Positions 7,904 to 17,949 of a stretch of 58,611 nt of DNA are shown in pieces. Numbering within the stretch: the first letter of the stretch is position 1; each line of letters begins with the position of its first letter. A model generated the notes under the pieces. The model did no database searches. It was not told the DNA's origin and was given only the letters and a program-made list of their open reading frames with translations. The position numbers and the translations under genes are program-made. This DNA comes from an uncultured Lachnospiraceae bacterium. Lineage in GTDB: Bacteria; Bacillota; Clostridia; Lachnospirales; Lachnospiraceae. The stretch lies in contig ONDO01000013.1 in the NCBI GenBank assembly GCA_900316625.1, positions 1 to 58,611 on the forward strand, in the 5' to 3' direction.

Positions 7904-10327
7904 ATGGATAATAATTTCAAGAAGGATGATAAGAAGGGTGGCAACAGACAGCCTCTCATCTTGTTTATTCTATTCACACTGATCGCTGTTTTCATTACCA
8001 GCATGATCTATAGCAGCGCAAGCCGTACTGCATCTGAAGAAATTCGTTACTCTACCTTCCTTGATCTGGTGGAAGATGATCAGGTGAAGAGTGTTGTCTT
8101 CGCTGATGATAAGGTGAATATCACACTGATCGCTGATACGACCTTTACCGGTGAGAAGAGCCTGGATCAGGCTTCTGAGAAGGCCCAGGAGAAGCGCGAC
8201 TCAGAGAAGAAGACCTTCCGCGATACCATTAAGAGTGATGAGAAGAAAACAGAAGCAGATCCGGATGTCGCAGACATCGATGATTCCAAGGATCCCGACA
8301 CATCCGGTGCAGTTCTTGCCATGGCAGGAAGCGATAGCTCTGCAGAAGACAAGCAGCGCCAGGAGATCGCAGAGCGTTACTATGCGCTGACCGGTCAGAA
8401 ACTTGTGAAGACCTATTACTGCACTTACTTAAATGATCCCGATCTTCTGCCTCTCTTAAAGGCACACGGTGTCATCATTGATGTGGAGGAGGCAGATTCC
8501 AGATCCGCAGTGATCTATAATATCCTCTCCATGGTTCTTCCCATTCTGATTCTCTGGGGCCTCTTCGCCCTCTTCATGAATAAGATGGGCGGCGGTGCCG
8601 GCGGAGCCTTTGGCGTTGGTAAGTCCAATGCGAAGGTCTATGTAGAGAAGTCTACCGGTGTAACCTTCAAGGATGTTGCCGGACAGGATGAGGCGAAGGA
8701 GTCTCTGCAGGAAGTTGTTGACTTCCTTCATAATCCCCAGAAGTATACCGAGATCGGTGCAAAGCTTCCCAAGGGTGCTCTTCTCGTGGGCCCTCCCGGA
8801 ACAGGTAAGACCCTGCTTGCAAAGGCAGTTGCCGGTGAAGCTGGTGTTCCCTTCTTCTCTCTGGCAGGTTCTGACTTCGTAGAGATGTTTGTCGGTGTCG
8901 GTGCATCCCGTGTTCGTGACCTCTTCAAGGAAGCTCAGAAACAGGCTCCTTGTATTATCTTCATCGATGAGATCGATGCAATTGGTAAGTCCAGAGATTC
9001 CCGCTTCGGTGGTGGAAATGATGAACGTGAGCAGACCTTAAATCAGCTCCTTGCTGAGATGGATGGTTTCGATTCTTCCAAGGGTCTTCTGATCCTGGCT
9101 GCAACCAACCGTCCGGAAGTCCTCGATAAGGCACTTCTTCGTCCGGGTCGTTTCGATCGTCGTATCATAGTAGATCGTCCTGATGTAAAGGGACGTGAGG
9201 AGACCCTCAAGGTTCATTCCAAGGATGTTCCTATGGATGATACCGTTGATCTCCACGCACTTGCTCTTGCTTCTGCAGGTCTGGTTGGTTCCGACCTTGC
9301 GAATATCGTAAACGAAGCTGCCATCAATGCAGTTAAGAAGGGCAGAAAGTACGTCAATCAGGAAGACCTCTTCCAGGCCTTCGAACTTGTCGCTGTCGGC
9401 GGTAAGGAGAAGAAGGACCGCGTAATGTCCAATAAGGAGCGTAAGATCGTCTCCTATCATGAAGTTGGTCATGCACTGGTATCCGCACTTCAGAAGAATT
9501 CGGAACCGGTACAGAAGATCACCATTGTTCCTCGTACCATGGGTGCTCTGGGTTATACCCTGCAGACACCGGAAGAGGAGAAGTTCCTGCAGACCAAGGA
9601 TGAACTCCTTGCCAAGGTTCGTACTCTGATGGCCGGTCGTGCTGCAGAAGACCTGATCTTCCAGTCACCGACCTCCGGTGCGTCGAATGATATCGAGCAG
9701 GCTACTTCCATCTGCCGCAACATGATCTCTCGTTTCGGTATGTCCGAGAAGTTCGGAATGATGGGCCTGGCTACTGTTGAGAGCCAGTACCTCGATGGTC
9801 GTGCTTCCATGCAGTGTGCGGATGAGACCGCTGCTATTCTCGATGAAGAAGTTCATGACATGATCCAGAAAGCATATGATGATGCAATTCGTATGCTTAC
9901 CGAGAATCGTGATATCTTAGATCACATCTCCGGTTATCTCTATAACCGTGAGACGATTACCGGTAAGGAATTCATGCAGATCTTCCGCAGAATGAAGGGT
10001 ATCCCTGAACCGGAAGAACTGACTGCAGAAGAGAAGGAGAAGCAGGTCGAGGAAGGTACTTCCATCGGCGAAGAGACCAAGGTTCCTGACAGTGATGCTT
10101 TCCGGGCAGGTCTTGAGGAAGGGGAAGCTTCCAAGGGAACGGAAGCCGAGGAAGAAGAGCGTAAGGCGGAGATGTACCGTTTCGGTGCGCAGGCTCCGAC
10201 GCAGAATCAGGCTAAGCCTCAGGATCAGACTCCGGTAGAAAGTAGTGCTCCGGTTCAGCCGGAAGTTCCTGTACAGAACCAGGATGCAGTTCAGGAAGAT
10301 GCAGAGCAGAATTCTGACCAGCAGTAA
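7904..10327 (+). CDS. ftsH: ATP-dependent zinc metalloprotease FtsH
   Basis: The protein has 807 residues, longer than the usual 600-700. The order is a membrane helix (about 18-40), an outer domain enlarged by a highly charged segment (about 85-150), a second helix (about 203-225), an AAA+ domain with Walker A GPPGTGKT (about 296), Walker [13 protein letters not shown] and [23 protein letters not shown], then the zinc protease motif HEVGH near residue 520. The last 90 residues are a Gln/Pro/Glu-rich tail, probably disordered. It degrades membrane and short-lived cytosolic proteins. AGAGGT precedes the start. It appears to be monocistronic, between its own promoter and a terminator. Confidence 0.97.
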   Translation: MDNNFKKDDKKGGNRQPLILFILFTLIAVFITSMIYSSASRTASEEIRYSTFLDLVEDDQVKSVVFADDKVNITLIADTTFTGEKSLDQASEKAQEKRDSEKKTFRDTIKSDEKKTEADPDVADIDDSKDPDTSGAVLAMAGSDSSAEDKQRQEIAERYYALTGQKLVKTYYCTYLNDPDLLPLLKAHGVIIDVEEADSRSAVIYNILSMVLPILILWGLFALFMNKMGGGAGGAFGVGKSNAKVYVEKSTGVTFKDVAGQDEAKESLQEVVDFLHNPQKYTEIGAKLPKGALLVGPPGTGKTLLAKAVAGEAGVPFFSLAGSDFVEMFVGVGASRVRDLFKEAQKQAPCIIFIDEIDAIGKSRDSRFGGGNDEREQTLNQLLAEMDGFDSSKGLLILAATNRPEVLDKALLRPGRFDRRIIVDRPDVKGREETLKVHSKDVPMDDTVDLHALALASAGLVGSDLANIVNEAAINAVKKGRKYVNQEDLFQAFELVAVGGKEKKDRVMSNKERKIVSYHEVGHALVSALQKNSEPVQKITIVPRTMGALGYTLQTPEEEKFLQTKDELLAKVRTLMAGRAAEDLIFQSPTSGASNDIEQATSICRNMISRFGMSEKFGMMGLATVESQYLDGRASMQCADETAAILDEEVHDMIQKAYDDAIRMLTENRDILDHISGYLYNRETITGKEFMQIFRRMKGIPEPEELTAEEKEKQVEEGTSIGEETKVPDSDAFRAGLEEGEASKGTEAEEEERKAEMYRFGAQAPTQNQAKPQDQTPVESSAPVQPEVPVQNQDAVQEDAEQNSDQQ

Positions 10328-10369
10328 TCTGTCTCATCGCCTAAGGCGCGGGAGAACAAAGTAATTTTC

Positions 10370-10404
10370 ATGGGGATATGGCAATTGCCGTATCCCCATT
10401 TATA
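10370..10404 (+). terminator. Terminator after ftsH
   Basis: TGGGGATA-GGCAATTGCC-TATCCCCA forms a near-perfect palindrome (one wobble) running into TTTAT. Confidence 0.6.
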
Positions 10405-10505
10405 CTATGTGTATAGTTAGAGTCTTACAGCATATGGTGCATATGCCTGCGCCAGGGACCTCTGGCTTATTCATAATGATTATCATCTAGAGTGGGATTT
10501 ATTCT

Positions 10506-12374
10506 ATGGAATTTGACATTCAGGAAGAACTGAAGAAGCTGCCAGATCAGCCGGGTGTCTATATCATGCATGATAAGACGGATACCATTATCTACATCGG
10601 TAAGGCCAAGAGCCTGACCAAACGTGTGCATCAGTACTTCCAGGCCAGCCATGACGAAGGCTTGAAGAAGAAGCAGATGGTCGAGCATATCGATCATTTC
10701 GAATATATCATCACCGACAGCGAACTCGAGGCACTGGTGCTCGAGAACAACCTGATCAAGGAACATCGCCCCAAGTACAACACCATGCTGCGGGACGACA
10801 AGACTTACCCTTACATCAAGGTGACGGTGGCAGAAGATTTCCCGAGGGTGCTCTTCGCTCGCCGCGTGACCAGGGACAGAAGCCGTTACTTCGGTCCTTT
10901 CATGAGCGGTATGGCAGTGCATGAGACCATCGATCTGGTCAACAAGGTCTTTACTCTACGCACCTGCAACCGAAAGCTCCCCGAAACCATCGGCAAGGAA
11001 CGCCCCTGCCTGAACTACCACATGAAGCAGTGCCCTGGCCCCTGCACCGGCCTGGTTTCGAAGGAAGAGTACAGGGAAAATGTAGACCGTGCCATCGAAT
11101 TCCTGAATGGTGATGCCAAGCCCATCCTGAAGAATCTCGAGCAGGAGATGAACAAGGCAGCAGAAGAACTCGACTTCGAGAAGGCTGCCCACTTCAGAGA
11201 TCTGATTCGCTCCGTGAAGACATGTGTTGAGAAGCAGAAGATCACCCAGACGGAAGGTGAAGATCAGGATATTATCGCAATCGCCAGCAGCGAGCGGGAT
11301 GCCGTGGTACAGATCTTCTTCGTGCGTGGCGGCAAGATGGTCGGCCGTGACCACTTCTTCCTCAATATCTCAGAGGATGATACCGAAGCAGACTTGATCG
11401 AGGCTTTTGTACAGCAGTTCTACTCTGGAACTCCCGAGATTCCCAAGGAGATCTTCCTGCCTGTAGAACTCGAAGAGATCCCGGTGCTTGAACAGTGGCT
11501 TACGGAGCGTCGTGGCCAGGGCGTACATGTCAGAGTGCCGGTCCGCGGCCAGAAGGCAAAACTCGTAGAACTTGCCAGGAAGAATGCAGAACTGGTTCTC
11601 TCCCAGGATACTGAGCGTATGAGGAGAGAAGAAGGCAGAACGATCGGCGCGATGAAGGACCTGTCCAAACTCTTAGGGCTTCCCGGGCTCAATCGAATGG
11701 AGGCTTTCGATATCTCCAATACCAGCGGTTATCAGTCTGTTGGTTCCATGGTTGTCTTCGAGCATGGCAAACCGCTTCGGAGTGATTACCGTAAGTTCCG
11801 CATCAAGACGGTCATCGGACCCAACGATTATGAGTCCATGCGTGAGATCCTGACCCGCAGATTCACCCATGGAATGGAGGAACAAGAGGAACTCGAAGAG
11901 AAGGGAATGGAAGCAAAAAACGGTTCCTTCACCCGTTTCCCGGATGTCCTCATGATGGATGGTGGTCGTGGCCAGGTGAATATCGCCCTTGAAGTCTTAT
12001 CAGGACTGGGTCTTAATATTCCGGTCTGCGGTATGGTGAAGGATGACCACCACAGAACGCGCGGTCTATATTTCAATAACGTTGAGATTCCCATCGACCG
12101 CCATTCTGAGGCCTTCCACCTGATCACCCGCCTGCAGGATGAGGCCCATCGATTTGCGATTACTTATCACAAGTCCCTGCGTGGCAAGGCACAGGTGCAT
12201 TCCTTCCTAGATGATATTCCAAATATAGGACCTGCCCGACGTAAGGCCCTGATGCGTGCTTTCCAGTCGCCAGAGGAGATGAGGGAAGCGTCGGTTGATG
12301 AGTTGGAACAGATTCCGGGAATGAATCATATGGCTGCGGAATCGGTATATCTCTATCTGCATAAGACGGAATGA
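10506..12374 (+). CDS. uvrC: Excinuclease ABC subunit C
   Basis: The protein has 622 residues, normal for UvrC. The N-terminal GIY-YIG nuclease domain shows GVYIMHDKTDTIIYIGKAK (3' incision). The UVR motif that meets UvrB is ELDFEKAAHFRDLIRSVK near residue 225. The central-to-C-terminal RNase H-like domain (5' incision) includes MMDGGRGQVNIALEVL, and the tandem helix-hairpin-helix is IPNIGPARRKALMRAF followed by LEQIPGMNHMAAESVY. It acts in nucleotide excision repair with UvrAB. It starts the uvrC-hprK-M18-murB-rapZ-whiA-HPr run. The ribosome site is weak. Confidence 0.97.
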   Translation: MEFDIQEELKKLPDQPGVYIMHDKTDTIIYIGKAKSLTKRVHQYFQASHDEGLKKKQMVEHIDHFEYIITDSELEALVLENNLIKEHRPKYNTMLRDDKTYPYIKVTVAEDFPRVLFARRVTRDRSRYFGPFMSGMAVHETIDLVNKVFTLRTCNRKLPETIGKERPCLNYHMKQCPGPCTGLVSKEEYRENVDRAIEFLNGDAKPILKNLEQEMNKAAEELDFEKAAHFRDLIRSVKTCVEKQKITQTEGEDQDIIAIASSERDAVVQIFFVRGGKMVGRDHFFLNISEDDTEADLIEAFVQQFYSGTPEIPKEIFLPVELEEIPVLEQWLTERRGQGVHVRVPVRGQKAKLVELARKNAELVLSQDTERMRREEGRTIGAMKDLSKLLGLPGLNRMEAFDISNTSGYQSVGSMVVFEHGKPLRSDYRKFRIKTVIGPNDYESMREILTRRFTHGMEEQEELEEKGMEAKNGSFTRFPDVLMMDGGRGQVNIALEVLSGLGLNIPVCGMVKDDHHRTRGLYFNNVEIPIDRHSEAFHLITRLQDEAHRFAITYHKSLRGKAQVHSFLDDIPNIGPARRKALMRAFQSPEEMREASVDELEQIPGMNHMAAESVYLYLHKTE

Positions 12375-12467
12375 ATATGCTATTTTCATATGCCCTCTAC
12401 TTGCACCAGTCATAGTGAGAAGGTAAAATTATATGGAATATGTCGACAGGTACAGGAGGTATGTCTT

Positions 12468-13406
12468 ATGGCAGTTGCTTCGTTAGGTAAAATCGCAGAC
12501 AAACTGAAACTTGTGAACCTTACGGATAAGATGAATCTGGAAGAACACAAGGTTATTATTCCTGATGTTAACCGTCCGGCACTTCAGCTGAACGGATTCT
12601 ATGAGCACTTCGAGAAGGATAGATTACAGCTGATCGGTTCTGTAGAACATGCATACATGGAGAAGAAGTCTGATGAAGAGCAGATTCGTATCTATGATGA
12701 ATTCTTGTCTCATGAACTTCCGGGTCTGATTTACTGCCGTGGATTTCAGCCAGAACCCTATGTTCTCGAGCTTGCATATAAGTACAATGTTCCGGTCCTT
12801 GGAACAGACAGAGGAACATCTGAGTTCATGGCCGATCTGATCTTCACCCTGAATGAGGAACTGGCTCCCATGAAGACCATTCACGGCGTTCTGGTTGAGG
12901 TATATGGTGAAGGACTTCTCATCATGGGCGAGTCTGGAATCGGTAAGTCGGAAGCTGCACTGGAACTTGTTCGCAGAGGACACCGCCTGGTTGCAGATGA
13001 TGTTGTGGAAATCCGTAAGATCAATGAGCATACCCTGCTTGGATCTTCCCCGGCAACCACACAGTATCTGATCGAACTTCGTGGTATTGGTATTATCGAT
13101 GTTAAGTCCCTCTACGGTGTAGAGTGTGTTAAGGGTCGTACCAGAATTGATCTGGTCATCAATCTACAGGAATGGAAGAATGGTGCAGAGTACGATCGCC
13201 TGGGACTGCAGGATGAATTTGTGGATATTCTTGGGATCAAGATTCCCAGCCATAACCTGCCCATCCGTCCCGGTCGTAACCTGGCAGTCATCTGTGAGAC
13301 CGCAGCCGTTAACCATCGTCAGAAGAAGATGGGCTACAATGCAGCACAGGAACTCTACAGAAGGGTTCAGCAGAACATCTCCACCGGCGGACATTTTGGC
13401 GAATAG
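12468..13406 (+). CDS. hprK: HPr kinase/phosphorylase
   Basis: The protein has 312 residues. ATG 12468 is chosen because AGGAGGT lies seven bases upstream; the frame extends to 12390 without support. The N-terminal regulatory domain is followed by the kinase P-loop GESGIGKSEAALELV (about 153-167) and the HPrK signature around SLYGVECVKGRTRIDLVINL. It phosphorylates or dephosphorylates a serine of HPr or Crh in response to ATP and fructose bisphosphate, controlling CcpA-dependent catabolite repression. Its likely substrate gene lies 4.3 kb downstream in the same run. Confidence 0.96.
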   Translation: MAVASLGKIADKLKLVNLTDKMNLEEHKVIIPDVNRPALQLNGFYEHFEKDRLQLIGSVEHAYMEKKSDEEQIRIYDEFLSHELPGLIYCRGFQPEPYVLELAYKYNVPVLGTDRGTSEFMADLIFTLNEELAPMKTIHGVLVEVYGEGLLIMGESGIGKSEAALELVRRGHRLVADDVVEIRKINEHTLLGSSPATTQYLIELRGIGIIDVKSLYGVECVKGRTRIDLVINLQEWKNGAEYDRLGLQDEFVDILGIKIPSHNLPIRPGRNLAVICETAAVNHRQKKMGYNAAQELYRRVQQNISTGGHFGE

Positions 13407-13452
13407 ACCGTCGTGGCTTTATATATTTGATTTGGTTAGAAAGAGGCAATAC

Positions 13453-14842
13453 ATGGAACGTAAGAATGCATGGAGCAAGTATCCGGAAGGTAAGAAGAGA
13501 GATAAGGTCTTCGCTTTTGCTGAAGAGTACAGACAGTTTATCTCGAATGCGAAAACCGAACGGGAATGCACTACGTTTTTCGAAGAAGAAGCGAAGAAGG
13601 CTGGATTCAAGGATCTGGAAGAACTGATCAGGAAGGGCAAGAAGCTCAAGGCTGGTGACAAGGTATATCGCACCAATCACAAGAAGGCAATCGCTCTCTT
13701 TATCATCGGTTCTGAGGCTCTTGAGAAAGGGATCAACATTCTGGGGGCGCACATCGACAGCCCTCGCATGGACCTGAAGCAGAACCCTCTCTATGAGGAT
13801 ACGGATCTTGCTCTTCTTGATACGCATTACTATGGTGGTGTGAAGAAGTATCAGTGGGTTACCCTTCCTATGGCACTTCATGGTGTTATCGTTAAGAAGG
13901 ATGGCAGCGTTGTAAACGTGAATATCGGCGATGATGAGAATGATCCTGTATTCGGTGTCTCCGATCTTCTGATCCATCTGGCTGCAGATCAGATGAAGAA
14001 GGATGGCTCTAAGGTTGTCGAAGGTGAGGATCTGAACGTTCTCGTTGGTTCCATTCCTTTGGATGAGTCCGGGATCGGTGAGGATAAGAAGGATCTTGTG
14101 AAGCAGAATATCCTTCGTATCCTGAAGGATAAGTATGATGTGGAAGAGGAAGATTTCCTCTCTGCTGAGATTGAGGTAGTTCCTGCAGGTAAGGCCCGTG
14201 ACTACGGTTTTGACCGCAGCATGATCATGGGCTATGGACATGACGACAGGGTCTGCGCATATCCTTCCTTCCGTGCCATCGTGGAAGCAAAGGCTGGCAA
14301 GAAGACCTATGCATGCCTTCTCGTGGATAAGCGGCTCTGTCGGCGCAACCGGCATGCAGTCTGCTTTCTTCGAAGATACCGTAGCTGAACTCTCCCACAT
14401 GACCGGTGCTGGTTCGAATGTGGAAGTGAGACGTGCTCTTCGCAATTCCAAGGCACTGTCTTCCGACGTATCTGCTGCTTTCGATCCGAACTATGCTTCT
14501 GCTTTCGAGAAGAAGAACGCTGCATACTTCGGTCGTGGTCTTGTCATCAACAAGTACACCGGTGCACGTGGTAAGTCTGGTTCTAACGATGCTTCTGCTG
14601 AATTCATGGCAAGTATCAGAAGGATCTTCGATGATGCCAAGGTCTGCTTCCAGACTGCAGAACTTGGTAAGGTCGATCAGGGTGGCGGTGGAACCATCGC
14701 TTACATCCTTGGTAACTATGGCATGAATGTTATCGACAGTGGTGTTGCGGTTCTGTCCATGCATGCTCCCTGGGAGATTATCTCCAAGGTGGATCTCTAT
14801 GAAGCATATCTTGGATATGCAGCTTTCTTAAAGGAAGACTAA
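13453..14842 (+). pseudogene. M18 family aminopeptidase, frameshifted at the catalytic glutamates
   Basis: Two overlapping reading frames together give a full-length M18 zinc aminopeptidase (about 462 residues). Frame one runs from ATG 13453 (MERKNAWSKYPEGKKRD) through GAHIDSPRMDLKQNPLYED (first zinc His) and GYGHDDRVCAYPSFRA (bridging Asp) to LLVDK at 14329-14331. The second frame resumes at 14333 with GSVGATGMQSAFFEDTVAEL and ends with VDQGGGGTIAYI and VLSMHAPWEI (last zinc His). M18 enzymes read DKEEIGS here; the sequence fits loss of exactly 8 bp (GAAGAGAT) between GATAAG and CGGCTCTGTC. That removes the catalytic Glu and a zinc-ligand Glu and shifts the frame. Everything else looks intact, so it is either a very recent inactivation or a sequence error. 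It sits between hprK and murB with tight spacing. Confidence 0.85.
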
Positions 14843-14843
14843 G

Positions 14844-15782
14844 ATGCAGTCTGCTGAGAAAATGAGAACGTGTTCCCTGACTGCGGAACATCGTCGAGAA
14901 TTAAAACAGATGATCTCCCCGGCTCATCTTCGTTTTGAAGAGCCCATGGCGGATCATACGACCATGCGTGTGGGTGGTCCGGCGGAAGTCTATATTATTC
15001 CGGATGAGAAGGAATTCGCGGAAGTGATGAAGTATGCTTACCGTGATGGTCTGCCCATTATGGTTATCGGTAATGGATCGAACCTTCTGGTAGGCGATCT
15101 GGGAATCCCTGGAATCGTTGTATCGACAGATGGTCTTACCGATATGCAGCTGGATGGCGTGGAAGTCACTGCAGGTGCCGGAATCCGCCTGGGTAAGCTT
15201 GCAAACTTTGCCAAGCAGAATGCCCTCGCCGGTCTGGAATTCGCATCTGGTATCCCTGGCTCCTTAGGTGGTGCAGTCTTCATGAATGCGGGCGCCTATG
15301 GTGGTGAGATGAAGGATGTGGTGAAGGAAGTTACTCTGATTCGTAAGGATGGAAGTCTACGAACCCTTCCTGCAGAAGATCTGGATTTCGAATACCGTCA
15401 TTCGATCTTAGAGAGCACGCATGAGGCGGTGATCTCTGCCAGGCTTCTTCTCCACCGTGGAGATCCTTCGGAGATTGATGCTCTGCAGAAGGATTACAAT
15501 GGCCGCAGAAGAGAGAAGCAGCCTCTAGAGTATCCGAGTGCGGGTTCGACCTTCAAGAGACCGGAAGGCCACTTTGCAGGGAAGCTGATCGAGGACAGTG
15601 GTCTTCGTGGCTACCGTATAGGGGATGCGCAGGTTTCTGAGAAGCATTGTGGTTTTGTGATCAACCTGGGTTCTGCGACTGCTGCAGACATCCGGGAACT
15701 GATCAATCATGTGATCTATACAGTAGAACTGAAGCAGGGAGTCCATATGGAACCCGAAGTGAGAATGATCGGGGAATTCTAA
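14844..15782 (+). CDS. murB: UDP-N-acetylmuramate dehydrogenase
   Basis: The protein has 312 residues and begins one base after the M18 stop, with AAGGAAG upstream. MurB type II architecture: FAD-binding MRVGGPAEVYIIPDEKEF and VIGNGSNLLVGDLGIPGIVV, then SGIPGSLGGAVFMNAGAYGG, and the catalytic Ser in SAGSTFKRPEGHFAG. EVRMIGEF at the end contains the conserved Glu. It reduces UDP-GlcNAc-enolpyruvate to UDP-MurNAc with NADPH, the second committed step of peptidoglycan precursor synthesis, in the cytoplasm. Being translationally close to the broken M18 gene, its expression could suffer from the frameshift if coupling matters. Confidence 0.96.
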   Translation: MQSAEKMRTCSLTAEHRRELKQMISPAHLRFEEPMADHTTMRVGGPAEVYIIPDEKEFAEVMKYAYRDGLPIMVIGNGSNLLVGDLGIPGIVVSTDGLTDMQLDGVEVTAGAGIRLGKLANFAKQNALAGLEFASGIPGSLGGAVFMNAGAYGGEMKDVVKEVTLIRKDGSLRTLPAEDLDFEYRHSILESTHEAVISARLLLHRGDPSEIDALQKDYNGRRREKQPLEYPSAGSTFKRPEGHFAGKLIEDSGLRGYRIGDAQVSEKHCGFVINLGSATAADIRELINHVIYTVELKQGVHMEPEVRMIGEF

Positions 15783-15826
15783 TGGGTTGCCCTACATTTA
15801 CGAAGAAGTTCTAAGGAGGCAAACGT

Positions 15827-16702
15827 ATGAACCAGCTTGTATTATTAACCGGAATGTCAGGTGCGGGCAGAAGCACAGCCTTCAAAATGATGGAGGATCT
15901 GGGTTTCTATTGCGTGGATAACCTGCCAGTGCCGCTCCTGAAGAGCTTTGTCGACCTGGTACAGGAAGAGCCGGAGCACAATGTGGCGGTCGGAATCGAC
16001 GTCCGTTCCGGCGAGAACCTGTCCAAACTCCAGGACATCCTGGATGAACTGAAGAGGGAGGGCAAGCAGATTACCATCCTCTTCATGGATGCGGATGACA
16101 GCGTCCTCGTCAAGCGTTATAAGGAGACCAGACGTAATCACCCTCTGTCCGGGAAGGAGCGTATTCAGGCTGGCATCGAGATGGAACGTAGAGAGATCGC
16201 GTTCCTTAAACATAGAGCGGACTATATCATTGATACGACCCATCTTTTGACCCGCGAACTGAAGGAGGAACTGACGCGTATCTTCATGGAGCATCAGGAC
16301 TATAAGAGCATGAATATCATGGTCATGTCCTTCGGTTTCAAGTATGGCATTCCTGAGGATGCGGATCTGGTATTCGATGTGCGATTCCTGCCGAATCCTT
16401 ACTATGATATCGAGCTACGTCCCTTCACGGGAAATGATGCGGAGATTCGTGACTTCGTAATGAAGTATGATGAGTCCAGGGAATTCCTCGATAAGCTAGA
16501 TGATATGCTGGCTTTCCTGATTCCGAACTATATCAAGGAGGGAAAGAATTCCCTGGTTATCGCCATCGGTTGTACGGGTGGTAAGCATAGAAGTGTTACC
16601 CTTGCGAATGAGATCTATTCGAGGCTCTTAGAGCATGATGAGACCTTCGGCCTCAAGATCGAGCACAGAGACATCGACAAGGACAGAAAGATCGGGAAGT
16701 AA
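15827..16702 (+). CDS. rapZ: RNase adapter/nucleotide-binding protein RapZ
   Basis: The protein has 291 residues. TAAGGAGGC precedes the start. The P-loop TGMSGAGRST is at residues 7-16. GFYCVDNLPVPLL and the C-terminal IAIGCTGGKHRSVTLANEI are hallmark RapZ/YvcJ motifs. In Gram-negatives RapZ steers RNase E on GlmZ; in Firmicutes the role is less clear, with links to competence and cell-wall sugar metabolism. Gene order rapZ-whiA-HPr matches Bacillus yvcJ-yvcK-yvcL-crh, except that no yvcK homologue lies between. Confidence 0.95.
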   Translation: MNQLVLLTGMSGAGRSTAFKMMEDLGFYCVDNLPVPLLKSFVDLVQEEPEHNVAVGIDVRSGENLSKLQDILDELKREGKQITILFMDADDSVLVKRYKETRRNHPLSGKERIQAGIEMERREIAFLKHRADYIIDTTHLLTRELKEELTRIFMEHQDYKSMNIMVMSFGFKYGIPEDADLVFDVRFLPNPYYDIELRPFTGNDAEIRDFVMKYDESREFLDKLDDMLAFLIPNYIKEGKNSLVIAIGCTGGKHRSVTLANEIYSRLLEHDETFGLKIEHRDIDKDRKIGK

Positions 16703-16753
16703 AGATTTTGCCGATGAAATATTCGCAAGTATAGATGAACGACCGGAGAGATT

Positions 16754-17650
16754 ATGTCATACGCACAGGATGCGAAGGACGAACTCGTGGGAAGGGTCCC
16801 TAAGGCCAGACATTGCCGTATTGCAGAGCTTGCAGGAATGTTTGCTTTCGGGGGTTCGCTTCTCGGTACGGAGGATGATCGTATCGTGATCTTCCATTCG
16901 GAGAATGAGGGCGTACGGAATAAATACTTTACTTTACTGAAAAAAACGATTAACATACATGAGTGCGACATGGAGGAGAGAGCCGGCATGGTCGGCCTGA
17001 GAGGTCAGACAGCCGCGGAATTCCTTATGGTGACCAAATACGAAGAGAGTCCGGACCACGTGATCAGTCGTAGAATCTTACAGGAGATGTGTTGCAGGAG
17101 GGCTTACCTTCGAGCTGCATTCACCATGGCTGGTTCTATTACCGATCCGAAGAAGGGCTATCACTTCGAGATTACCTGTCGTACAATGTCACAGGCTGAG
17201 CAGATATTGTCGAATATGGAGAGCTTCGGACTGACACCGAAAATTGTGGAACGTGCCGGACATCCTGTGGTATATCTTAAGGAAAGCGATGAGATCGCTG
17301 ACATGCTCAATGTGATGGAAGCACCCGTTACACTGTTGGACTTCGAAAATGTCCGTGTTGAGAAGGAAATGAACAATCAGGTGAACCGCAAGGTTAACTG
17401 TGAGACAGCCAACATCGGTAAGATGGTAGAGGCTGCAGTTCGTGAGATTCGAGACATCGAGCTGATCGAGAAGACAAGAGGACTGAAGTCTCTTCCCGCG
17501 AAGCTTGAAGAAACGGCCAGACTACGGCTGGAACATCCTGAGATGCCTCTGAGAGAACTCGGAGAACTCATGGATCCGCCGGTTGGAAAGTCCGGTGTAA
17601 ACCACAGACTGAGAAGAATCAGCGCGATTGCTGATGGTATAAGGGATTAG
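16754..17650 (+). CDS. whiA: Sporulation/cell-division regulator WhiA
   Basis: The protein has 298 residues. The N-terminal half is a degenerate LAGLIDADG-like fold (ELVGRVPKARHCRIAELAGM, later RRAYLRAAFTMAGSITDPKK); the C-terminal domain is a helix-turn-helix ending PLRELGELMDPPVGKSGVNH. GGAGAG precedes the start. WhiA is a DNA-binding protein affecting cell division and chromosome segregation in Bacillus. It lies 51 bp after rapZ and 14 bp before the HPr-like gene, clearly one transcription unit. Confidence 0.96.
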   Translation: MSYAQDAKDELVGRVPKARHCRIAELAGMFAFGGSLLGTEDDRIVIFHSENEGVRNKYFTLLKKTINIHECDMEERAGMVGLRGQTAAEFLMVTKYEESPDHVISRRILQEMCCRRAYLRAAFTMAGSITDPKKGYHFEITCRTMSQAEQILSNMESFGLTPKIVERAGHPVVYLKESDEIADMLNVMEAPVTLLDFENVRVEKEMNNQVNRKVNCETANIGKMVEAAVREIRDIELIEKTRGLKSLPAKLEETARLRLEHPEMPLRELGELMDPPVGKSGVNHRLRRISAIADGIRD

Positions 17651-17664
17651 GAGGAAAAAGGAAA

Positions 17665-17913
17665 ATGCAGAAAGATGTTGTTGTTCAGATGTCTGATTCT
17701 ACTGAGGCAACGCCGATCGCTCACCTCGTACAGCTTGCGAATCAGTTCAAGAGCCAGGTTTACTTCGAAATGGACGACAAGAAAGTCAATGCAAAGAGTA
17801 TTATGGGCATGATGAGTCTTGTACTGTCAGCTGGAAGCCATGTAACTGTTGTGGCAGAAGGACAGGATGAGGACGAAGCAGTAGATGCATTAGAGAAATT
17901 CCTTACTGCATAA
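17665..17913 (+). CDS. HPr/Crh-like protein lacking the phosphorylatable histidine
   Basis: The protein has 82 residues. The C-terminal regulatory region is perfectly HPr-like (KKVNAKSIMGMMSLVLSAGS), with the HPr-kinase target serine at residue 45 (Ser46 in standard numbering). The usual active site GxHARPA is replaced by STEATPIA, so Glu14 stands where His15 should be and Thr16 where Arg17 should be. It therefore cannot carry PTS phosphate, but should still be a substrate of the HPr kinase encoded upstream. Bacillus Crh, in the same position after whiA, has Gln at this site. The likely role is catabolite repression or metabolic sensing rather than sugar transport. AGGAGG precedes the start. 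Confidence 0.88.
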   Translation: MQKDVVVQMSDSTEATPIAHLVQLANQFKSQVYFEMDDKKVNAKSIMGMMSLVLSAGSHVTVVAEGQDEDEAVDALEKFLTA

Positions 17914-17949
17914 TTTCGTTTCATATATTTGAAATAGAAGGAGGAGCAT

